13,904 bases of DNA, taken from contig CAWIKY010000005.1 in NCBI GenBank assembly GCA_963836905.1, positions 1-13,904 on the forward strand, read 5' to 3'. Source of the stretch: CAWIKY01 sp963836905 (GTDB lineage Bacteria > Pseudomonadota > Alphaproteobacteria > Caulobacterales > Hyphomonadaceae). Positions 7,836-13,904 of the stretch are shown in pieces; position 1 is the first letter of the stretch; the number at the start of each line of letters is the position of its first letter. Below the pieces are notes generated by a model. That model had not been told where the DNA came from. It worked only from the letters and a program-made list of their open reading frames with translations, and did not search any database. Made by a program: the position numbers and the translations under genes.

Positions 7836-9316
7836 ATGACCGATCTGACACGCCTTACACTGGCCAAAGCGCTCGACGGGCTGAAAGCCAAAGACTTTTC
7901 CTCACGTGAAATCACGACCGCGTTCATCGGTGCTATCGATACAGCGAACCCGCATCTGAACGCTTTCGTGTTCCCGACGCCTGAAAAGGCACTGACAATG
8001 GCGGATGCCAGCGATGCGCGTCTGGCCAAGGGCGAGGGCGGCACCCTGGAAGGTGCGCCGCTTGGCATCAAGGACTTGTTCTGCACGGAAGGTGTCCGTT
8101 CGACGGCCTGTTCGGCCATTCTCGGCGATTTTACGCCGCCCTATGAGAGCACCGTAACCGGCAATCTCTGGGCCGGGGCGCCGTAATGCTCGGCAAGCTG
8201 AACATGGACGAGTTTGCCATGGGATCGTCCAACGAAACCTCGCATTTCGGGCCGGTAACGAACCCGTGGCGACGCAATGACGGAGCGAACGCGCCGTTGA
8301 CGCCCGGTGGCTCGTCGGGCGGGTCTGCCAGCGCGGTCGCCTCTCACCTCTGCCTGGCGGCAACTGCTTCCGACACGGGCGGCTCCATTCGCCAACCAGC
8401 CAGTTTTACAGGAACCGTCGGGATCAAACCGACCTATGGACGCGCCAGCCGTTTCGGCATGTTTGCGTTTGCGTCCTCGCTGGATCAGGCCGGACCGATC
8501 ACCAGGACCGTCGAGGATGCCGCCATCATGCTGGGCGCGATGTGTTCGCATGACCCACGCGATTCGACATCGCTTCCTGTCAAGACGCCTGACTGGCGGG
8601 GCGATGTCGGTGCGTCCGTAAAAGGAAAGCGTATCGGCGTTCCCAAGGAATACCGTGTCGAGGGCATGCCTGCGGAGATCGAGACGCTGTGGCAACAGGG
8701 GATCGACTGGCTGAAGGATGCTGGGTGCGAGATCGTCGATGTGTCCCTGCCTCACACCAAGTATGCGCTACCGGCGTATTATATCGTTGCCCCGGCAGAA
8801 GCCTCCTCCAACCTCGCCCGCTATGACGGCATGCGCTATGGCGTGCGCGCCGTGGGCGATGCGCTTGCGAATGTCTATGAGAACACGCGGGCACAGGGGT
8901 TTGGAGCCGAGGTTCAGCGCCGCCTGTTGATCGGCACCTATGTGCTTTCGGCTGGATATTACGATGCGTATTATCTGAAAGCGCAAAAGGTGCGCACGCG
9001 TATCCTGCAGGATTTCAACGATGTGTTCGAAGACGTCGACGCGCTGCTGACGCCAACCTGCCCGAGCGCCGCGTTCGCTTTCGGTGAGCGCTCCGACGAT
9101 CCGGTGTCGATGTACCTCAATGACGTCTTCACCGTCACTGCAAACCTTGCCGGGCTTCCGGGCATTTCGGTTCCGACCGCGCTCGACCGTCAGGGTCTGC
9201 CGCTCGGTCTGCAGGTGATCGGCAAGGCGCTTGATGAAGCGACATGTTTCAGCGTGGGCGCGGCGCTGGAGAAAGCGGCAGACTTTACCGCCCGTCCTGC
9301 TCGCTGGTGGGAGTAG
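7836..9316 (+). CDS. gatA: GatA, glutaminase/amidase subunit of Asp/Glu-tRNA amidotransferase (frameshifted)
   Basis: GatA releases ammonia from glutamine and feeds it to GatB. ATG 7836 is preceded by AAGGG with a 6-base gap. Corrected length is about 493 residues, normal for the family. The Ser-cisSer-Lys triad is complete: K79 in LGIKDLF, the cis-serine near S160 in GGSSGGSA, and the nucleophile S184 in DTGGSIRQPA (24 residues apart, as expected). The first frame ends with NLWAGAP and a stop at 8184-8186. The next frame carries straight on from VMLGKLNMDEFAMGSS, so the family pattern LWAAGAVMLGKLN needs one missing base between about 8172 and 8182. Both sides are fully conserved. The downstream ATG at 8186 is therefore an internal methionine, not a gene start. 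gatB follows after 5 bases. Confidence 0.95.
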
Positions 9317-9321
9317 AAGCC

Positions 9322-10839
9322 ATGACCGACCGCAAACCAATGATCATTCATGGCGAGACCGGCGACTGGGAAGTCGTCATGGGGCTCGAAGTGCATGCGC
9401 AGATCGCCAGCAATGCCAAGCTCTTTTCCGGCGCGCCGAACGATTTTGGCTCCGACCCGAACACGAATGTCAGCCTCGTGGATGCCGCAATGCCGGGCAT
9501 GTTGCCAGTCATCAACGAGCGCTGCGTCGAGCAGGCGGTTCGGACGGGCCTTGGGCTCAACGCGCAGATCAATCTCTATTCGCGCTTCGACCGGAAGAAT
9601 TATTTCTATCCGGACCTGCCGCAAGGCTACCAGATTTCACAGTTCGAGTTTCCGATCGTGGGCACGGGCGAGATCGAAGTCGATAGCGATGAGGGTTACA
9701 GCTTTGTCGTCGGGATCGAGCGTCTGCACATGGAGCAGGATGCGGGTAAATCCGTCCACGATCTCGACCCGGACGCGACCTATGTCGATCTGAACCGGTC
9801 AGGCGTCGCACTGATGGAGATCGTGTCGAAGCCTGACATCCGTTCGCCTGAGGAGGCGGCGGCTTACGTCCGCAAGCTGCGCTCGATCCTGATCGCGCTC
9901 GGGACCTGCAATGGCGACATGGACAAAGGCAATCTTCGCGCGGACGTGAACGTGTCTGTGAACCGCGTCGGCGGTTATGCGAAATACCGCGAAAGCGGCG
10001 ATTTCAGTCACCTCGGAACGCGCTGCGAAATCAAGAATGTGAACTCTTTCCGCTTCATCCGCGAAGCGGCCACCTATGAGGCGCAGCGTCAGGTGGAACT
10101 GATCGAAAGCGGCGGGAAGGTTGAGCAACAGACACTGCTTTTCAACACGCTAACCGGCGAAACGCGCAGCCTGCGTTCCAAGGAAGACGCTCATGATTAC
10201 CGCTATTTTCCTGACCCGGATTTGCTGCCGCTGAAGCTGGAGCAAGCCTTTGTCGACCGGATCAAGGCTGACCTCCCCGAACTGCCCGACCAGAAGAAAG
10301 CGCGCTTTCTGAGCGAGTACGGCCTCAAGGCCTATGACGCCGGTGTGCTGGCGGCTGACTATGAGCGCGCGGATTTCTTCGAGACGGTCGCTAAAGGCCG
10401 CGATGGCAAACTTGCGGTCAACTGGGTCACAAACGAGCTGTTTGCACGCCTGAACAAGGACGGGCTGGCAATTTCCGACAGCCCGGTCTCCGCAACAGCG
10501 CTCGGCGGGCTTATCGATCTGATCGCGTCTGGAAAGATTTCCGGCAAGATCGCCAAGACCGTCTTCGAAAAGATGTGGGACGGCGAGGGTGAGGCGGCGG
10601 TGATCGTCGAGCGCGAGGGTCTGACGCAGGTGTCCGATACCGGCGCAATCGAAGCGATTGTCGATGACATCATCACGGCCAACCCGGATCAGGTAGCTCA
10701 GGTTCAGGCGCAGAAGGCCGAAGGCCACGCCAGACCCAAGGCGCTTGGCTGGTTTGTCGGGCAGGTCATGAAAGCCAGCGGCGGCAAGGCGAACCCGCAA
10801 GCCGTGAACGAGATCCTGAAGTCGAAACTGGACCTCTGA
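9322..10839 (+). CDS. gatB: GatB, kinase/transamidase subunit of Asp/Glu-tRNA amidotransferase
   Basis: GatB binds the mischarged tRNA, phosphorylates the side-chain carboxylate with ATP and completes amidation using ammonia from GatA. The ATG at 9322 was preferred over an in-frame ATG at 9244, because GGAG lies 8 bases before it and the longer form would run 73 bases into gatA. The 505-residue product shows MGLEVHAQ (20-27), DRKNYFYPDLPQGYQISQ (90-107), IERLHMEQDAGKS (132-144), VDLNRSGVALMEIV (155-168) and, near the end, the YqeY-like tail domain (about 350-505) that contacts the tRNA. The reading frame is intact throughout. Only 5 bases separate it from gatA, so the two share a transcript. 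A hairpin terminator follows. Confidence 0.97.
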   Translation: MTDRKPMIIHGETGDWEVVMGLEVHAQIASNAKLFSGAPNDFGSDPNTNVSLVDAAMPGMLPVINERCVEQAVRTGLGLNAQINLYSRFDRKNYFYPDLPQGYQISQFEFPIVGTGEIEVDSDEGYSFVVGIERLHMEQDAGKSVHDLDPDATYVDLNRSGVALMEIVSKPDIRSPEEAAAYVRKLRSILIALGTCNGDMDKGNLRADVNVSVNRVGGYAKYRESGDFSHLGTRCEIKNVNSFRFIREAATYEAQRQVELIESGGKVEQQTLLFNTLTGETRSLRSKEDAHDYRYFPDPDLLPLKLEQAFVDRIKADLPELPDQKKARFLSEYGLKAYDAGVLAADYERADFFETVAKGRDGKLAVNWVTNELFARLNKDGLAISDSPVSATALGGLIDLIASGKISGKIAKTVFEKMWDGEGEAAVIVEREGLTQVSDTGAIEAIVDDIITANPDQVAQVQAQKAEGHARPKALGWFVGQVMKASGGKANPQAVNEILKSKLDL

Positions 10840-10840
10840 A

Positions 10841-10873
10841 TGAAAGAAAACGCCGGATGATGGGTCCGGCGTT
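10841..10873 (-). terminator. Rho-independent terminator, best for the leftward transcript, shared by convergent genes
   Basis: AACGCCGGA (10849-10857) and TCCGGCGTT (10865-10873) form a perfect 9-bp stem with a 7-base loop. Read on the minus strand the stem is followed by TTTTCTTTCA, a good U-run, so it should end the RcnB-like gene transcript. On the plus strand it begins 9 bases after the gatB stop, is preceded by an A-rich run and followed by only TTCTCG, so it would end the gat transcript less efficiently. Confidence 0.75.
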
Positions 10874-10901
10874 CTCGAAGGTCGTCCATGAGACCTGAAG
10901 C

Positions 10902-11489
10902 CTAGTAGCCGCCCAGAGCTCCGATCACGATACCGGCGATCAGGCCTGTGCCAGCCGCAACCAGATAGGCATCATTGTTGTGATGGGTCCAGTAATGACC
11001 ACGTGGCGGATTGTAGAGCCCGTAACGCGAATAATTGTTCACCCTGTAACGGTTATAGTTCGGGTAGCGATAGCCAACATTATAGGCCGGACGGTAGGTA
11101 TGTCCGTAGTGAGGGGCCTGATAGCGCGGCGCGTAGACGGTACGCGGCCCACGGTAATTCTGCTGGTGATAGCCCCGGCTATAATACGCATACGCATTGT
11201 TCCTGTGATGCTGAGCGTATCCGCGGTGCTGGTTATAGCCACGATGCTGGTAGCTGTTGTGGCGATAGGCGCGCCGCTGGTCCTGTCGTCCCTGACGGTA
11301 GGCCTGACGAATGTCGCGGCGCTGCTGGCGGTAGCCATGATTATAGCCGCGATGATTGTCGGCACGGTGGTGTCCGCGATGATTGTCCTGATAGCCGCGC
11401 TGGCCACGATTGCCATCGGCGAGCGCTGGAGCGGCGGTCATAGACAGGACCCCCAGACAGAGCGCCAGGTTTCTGAGTTGCTTGAACAT
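10902..11489 (-). CDS. Secreted Tyr/His/Arg-rich protein with RcnB-like C-terminus
   Basis: The 195-residue product begins at 11489 with AAGGAG 8 bases upstream. A Sec signal peptide ends at PALA (21-24). The mature part is low in complexity: 28 Tyr and 16 His in about 171 residues, many Arg, Asn and Gln, and very few acidic residues, so it is strongly basic. HRGY/HRGH units recur at 37-40, 46-49, 82-85 and 88-91. The C-terminus, YGLYNPPRGHYWTHHNNDAYLVAAGTGL, matches the pattern of periplasmic RcnB-family proteins, followed by a hydrophobic glycine-rich end (GLIAGIVIGALGG) that could lie in or span a membrane. RcnB in Escherichia coli affects nickel/cobalt balance, but most alphaproteobacterial relatives are uncharacterised. 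Metal binding through the histidines is inference only. It stands alone, divergent from a sensor kinase. Confidence 0.82.
   Translation of the reverse strand: MFKQLRNLALCLGVLSMTAAPALADGNRGQRGYQDNHRGHHRADNHRGYNHGYRQQRRDIRQAYRQGRQDQRRAYRHNSYQHRGYNQHRGYAQHHRNNAYAYYSRGYHQQNYRGPRTVYAPRYQAPHYGHTYRPAYNVGYRYPNYNRYRVNNYSRYGLYNPPRGHYWTHHNNDAYLVAAGTGLIAGIVIGALGGY
11347..11387 (-). repeat. In-frame 14-bp direct repeat inside the RcnB-like gene
   Basis: CCGCGATGATTGTC (plus-strand reading) occurs at 11347-11360 and again at 11374-11387, offset by 27 bases, exactly nine codons. It encodes the repeated DNHRG(Y/H) units near the N-terminus of the mature protein and suggests growth of the His/Arg/Tyr-rich region by duplication. 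Confidence 0.75.
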
Positions 11490-11512
11490 TGGTCTTTCTC
11501 CTTACCGGTCCC

Positions 11513-11527
11513 AACCCGCAACGGGTT
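11513..11527. repeat. Inverted repeat in the leader of the RcnB-like gene
   Basis: AACCCG-CAA-CGGGTT is a perfect 6-bp inverted repeat about 24 bases upstream of the RcnB-like ATG, just before its AAGGAG ribosome site. As RNA it could form a small hairpin; as DNA it could be an operator. The rest of the 237-base gap (11490-11726) holds no gene that I can support. Confidence 0.4.
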
Positions 11528-11582
11528 CAAAAGGTTTCTGCGAACCCTGTTTTCGTTAACCATCATTCTGAAGGCGGCGTTA

Positions 11583-11608
11583 TGAACAGGCTTTGAACGC
11601 AGCGTTCA
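11583..11608. promoter_or_regulatory. Cluster of TGAAC half-sites with a 15-bp palindrome (candidate operator)
   Basis: TGAAC occurs at 11583-11587 and 11594-11598, 11 bases apart (one helical turn), and inverted as GTTCA at 11604-11608. The last two make the perfect palindrome TGAACGCAGCGTTCA (11594-11608). It lies between the divergent RcnB-like gene (start 94 bases away) and the sensor kinase (start 119 bases away), a position suited to a shared operator. No regulator is identified. Confidence 0.45.
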
Positions 11609-11715
11609 GGGAGCTAACGGGGGTAATTCAGCGACTTTTTCTTATAGACTTTCTGCATGCGCTTAACGGTTTCAACGCTTGTCTGCACTACAAACCGCTC
11701 CTTGAAGACCCCATC

Positions 11716-11729
11716 GGGAGTGTGATTTG
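11716..11729 (+). promoter_or_regulatory. Ribosome site that decides a TTG start for the sensor kinase
   Basis: GGGAG at 11716-11720 stands 6 bases before TTG 11727-11729. The first in-frame ATG (11748) has no purine-rich site in front. An in-frame stop at 11703 bounds the choice. TTG at 11727 is therefore the likelier start; it adds seven residues. Confidence 0.55.
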
Positions 11730-13904
11730 AGAACCCTTTTTTCCAAGATGAAACGCTCGGGGCGCGGTCTGCAGACATCTCTGTTCATGGTGTTCATCAG
11801 CATCTCGTTTGTCGCGATTTCAATCGTGGCGACAACGGCCTTCTTTCTGAAGTCAGCTGAAGTTGAACAGAATGTGGCGAGGCGTCTCGGCGATTATATC
11901 GAACGTCGTGGCGATGAAGAAGAGGCACGGTTCGAACGCGTCCGTAGCGTCCATCTCACCGCCAACGACATTCTCGACACCTACCGCAACGGTCTCAGCG
12001 ATGCAGAGATCGACCGGTACTTCGACTCGATATTTGTGCTGCGCGAAGATGGCAGCCGCAGAAGCGATCTCTCCATGTTCGAGGGCGTCTATATCGACGG
12101 CATCGGGCAGATAGAAGGCATGGCCTTCTTTTCTTCCGGCGCGCTCGAATGGACGGCGGCCCGGAAACGAACGATTTATGCTGCCTTTCTCACCCTTGCC
12201 CGGCTCGGCCCGGCACATCGGTCCGATCTCGAAAGCCTGTGGTTTTTCACACCGGAGAATGACCTACTAATCTACGCCCCATCCCGTCCCAGCACACTCG
12301 AAGTCTATCGGTCCAAACCCGTCGACTGGTTCACCTTCAATGATGGTGAGTTCGAAAGTCTGGTAAGTCAGACCAACAGTCCTGGTGGTCAGTCACGCTG
12401 TCTCGACATGATGATCCCGGTATATGAGGTGGGCGTTCCGGCCCCTACGGTCGGATGTCAGACCCCCTACCGGGTCAACGGCGAACAGGTCGGCACATTC
12501 GGGACGACTATTCCGCTGCAGGATATCTTCGCGACCGCGCTCAAGGGTCGCCCGATTGCGTCCGACATTTATTTTCTGACAGCCGAGGGACGCCTCGTTG
12601 CGCATGGAGATGTCGACTTTTCCGGCGTTCCCTCGCAGGACGAGCTCGACCAGATTGGAGCAAAGGTCCAGTCGGCTGTTCTGGCCGAGCGGATTTCGCA
12701 ATTGCCGCAAACCTCCGGCGTGAGAAAGCTGGGCGGAGAGGGCAACGAGAACCTGTATTCGTTCTACAAACTGAAAATTCCGGGCTGGATCATGGTGCTG
12801 GAAACCCCGCAAGGGGAGTTGCTGCAATACGCAGCCGAATCTCTTGTCGCCGTCGTTGTGGGCGGTATTTTCGCCTTGCTTCTGCTGATCGGGACAATCG
12901 CATTTCTGGTCAGGCGCAAGGCGATCCTTCCCATCAATTCGCTGGCGGCGCATTTTGGTCCCAGCGCCGGTGAGGAAAACCTGGCACCCCCCGCCAGTGA
13001 CGCCATCTGGAAGATCGCCAGACGCGAGGACGAGATCGGCTCTCTGGCGCAGGCGCTGATTTCCTCGCGGGACCGTGTCCGTCATATGCTCGATACGCTT
13101 GAGGTACAGGTGGCTCAGCGCACCGAAGAGCTCGAGCGCCACGGACGCGCCAAGTCGAATTTTCTGGCGACCATGAGTCATGAGATACGCACGCCCATGA
13201 ACGGCATACTGGCTGTATCAGGATCTCTTCTGACGACACCGCTGAACGAGAGCCAGAAGGGTATGGTGCGGCTGGTGCATGAATCCGCGACCGGCCTGAA
13301 GCGGATTGTTTCAGATGTGCTGGACCTCTCGAAGGTAAAGTCCGGCCAGTTCAGTATTGAAGCGGACGAATTTGATCTGCACGAAGCGGTGCGATCCGTC
13401 GTCAACATCAATGGCTACGCAGCCGATGCAAAAGGCATATCGCTCAAGCTCGACTTTTCACCGGATACCTCCGGCATTTACCTGGGGGATGCCATACGTG
13501 TGCGTCAGATCGTTGGTAATCTTGTCACCAATGCAATCAAGTTCACGAGCGTCGGCGAAGTCGTAGTTCGGGTAGCGCCAGACGGTGGTGATCGCAACCG
13601 TGTATGCTTGGAAGTCGCTGATACCGGGTCCGGTATTCCGGCGGACGAAGTCGATACGCTTTTCCAGAAATACCGTCAGGTATGGGGAAATGCGCGGCTC
13701 GCGGCCGAAGGAACAGGGCTCGGACTGTCCATCGTGAAGTCTCTGGTCGAATTGATGAAGGGGTCGGTCTGGGTCAAATCGGAGCTTGGCAAGGGCAGCG
13801 TGTTTGGTGTCAGGCTTCCGCTTGAGCACGTGGCAGACGAGGAGAGCGATGTGGCGCGACCTGTTGCGCGGCTCGCGGTGAGCAGCGATTCGCCGATCGA
13901 ACGT
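11727..13904 (+). CDS. Membrane sensor histidine kinase, probably hybrid (3' end outside window)
   Basis: All 726 codons to the window edge are open. A first membrane segment (about residues 18-42) is followed by a large extracytoplasmic domain (about 43-370), a second segment (about 372-396) and a short HAMP-like/coiled linker (397-475). The sensor part ends with VGTFGTTIPLQDI and KIPGWIMVLETPQGELL, resembling double-Cache domains; C225 and C244 could form a disulfide. The kinase core is complete: H-box SHEIRTPMNGIL with H485, N-box NLVTNAIKFT with N602, G1 DTGSGIP (632-638) and G2 GTGLGLSIV (662-670). Such a core autophosphorylates on the histidine. The last residues, LAVSSDSPIER, look like the first strand and loop of a receiver domain, so a hybrid kinase is likely. 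The signal is unknown. It is divergent from the RcnB-like gene, which could be a target. Confidence 0.92.
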   Translation, partial: MRTLFSKMKRSGRGLQTSLFMVFISISFVAISIVATTAFFLKSAEVEQNVARRLGDYIERRGDEEEARFERVRSVHLTANDILDTYRNGLSDAEIDRYFDSIFVLREDGSRRSDLSMFEGVYIDGIGQIEGMAFFSSGALEWTAARKRTIYAAFLTLARLGPAHRSDLESLWFFTPENDLLIYAPSRPSTLEVYRSKPVDWFTFNDGEFESLVSQTNSPGGQSRCLDMMIPVYEVGVPAPTVGCQTPYRVNGEQVGTFGTTIPLQDIFATALKGRPIASDIYFLTAEGRLVAHGDVDFSGVPSQDELDQIGAKVQSAVLAERISQLPQTSGVRKLGGEGNENLYSFYKLKIPGWIMVLETPQGELLQYAAESLVAVVVGGIFALLLLIGTIAFLVRRKAILPINSLAAHFGPSAGEENLAPPASDAIWKIARREDEIGSLAQALISSRDRVRHMLDTLEVQVAQRTEELERHGRAKSNFLATMSHEIRTPMNGILAVSGSLLTTPLNESQKGMVRLVHESATGLKRIVSDVLDLSKVKSGQFSIEADEFDLHEAVRSVVNINGYAADAKGISLKLDFSPDTSGIYLGDAIRVRQIVGNLVTNAIKFTSVGEVVVRVAPDGGDRNRVCLEVADTGSGIPADEVDTLFQKYRQVWGNARLAAEGTGLGLSIVKSLVELMKGSVWVKSELGKGSVFGVRLPLEHVADEESDVARPVARLAVSSDSPIER

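Noticed and set aside
8186..9316. Apparent separate amidase gene starting at ATG 8186
   Set aside because: The methionine is internal to the GatA family pattern (GAVMLGKLN), and the Lys of the triad lies in the upstream frame; it is the second part of a frameshifted gatA.
10150..10800. Minus-strand open frame of 216 codons
   Set aside because: It is antisense to gatB and has no recognisable domain; a shadow frame in GC-rich DNA.
11556..11563. TTAACCAT, like half of a CtrA binding site
   Set aside because: No second TTAA is found seven bases upstream, so the full TTAA-N7-TTAA box is absent; a chance half-site cannot be excluded.
10980..11585. Plus-strand open frame of 201 codons that looks like a hydrophobic membrane protein
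   Set aside because: It is antisense to the RcnB-like gene; Tyr, His and Asn codons read backwards give Val, Ile and Met. It lacks a ribosome site, and the minus-strand gene has signal peptide, ribosome site and terminator.
11641..11650. TATAGA as -10 element of the sensor kinase promoter
   Set aside because: No acceptable -35 lies 15-19 bases upstream, so it was not listed as a promoter.
12393..13181. Minus-strand open frame of 262 codons
   Set aside because: It lies wholly antisense to the kinase core, whose motifs are intact; composition is that of a shadow frame and no family features are seen.

Overview
The window looks like a piece of an alphaproteobacterial chromosome, probably from a Maricaulis/Hyphomonas/Caulobacter-type marine group. 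The placement is inferred from gene content (pyrB next to a dihydroorotase-like gene without metal ligands, GatCAB amidotransferase, an RcnB-like secreted protein), from protein wording typical of that class, and from the moderately high GC. No rRNA, tRNA, CRISPR array or insertion sequence was seen. Almost all of it is housekeeping sequence; no stretch above 300 bases lacks a gene.

Left part, minus strand (read right to left): ruvX (6766-6302), pyrB (6251-5301), a pseudo-dihydroorotase pyrC' (5304-3973), plsY (3973-3344) and dprA (3347-2243). From pyrB to dprA every junction overlaps by 1 to 4 bases, so this is a translationally coupled cluster joining pyrimidine synthesis, phospholipid synthesis and DNA processing. 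After a 110-base gap with its own likely promoter comes lptD (2132 to beyond base 1), the outer-membrane LPS assembly barrel, cut by the window edge.

Middle part, plus strand: gatC (6863-7150), a small DUF6491-like lipoprotein gene (7219-7671), gatA (7836-9316) and gatB (9322-10839). Together gatCAB make the amidotransferase that converts mischarged Glu-tRNA(Gln) and/or Asp-tRNA(Asn). The lipoprotein gene sits inside the set and is unrelated by function.

Right part: after a hairpin terminator between convergent genes lies a minus-strand gene for a secreted Tyr/His/Arg-rich RcnB-like protein (11489-10902). Divergent from it is a large membrane sensor histidine kinase (11727 to the window end), probably a hybrid kinase whose receiver domain is just beginning at the edge. 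The 237-base region between these two holds palindromes and repeated TGAAC half-sites.

The main oddity is that three conserved genes, lptD, dprA and gatA, each carry one single-base-type frameshift, while both halves of each protein are well preserved. Since GatA and LptD are normally essential, sequence or assembly error is the likeliest cause. I found no convincing undescribed system; the best leads are the Tyr/His-rich secreted protein with its divergent kinase and shared control region, and the catalytically empty PyrC'.
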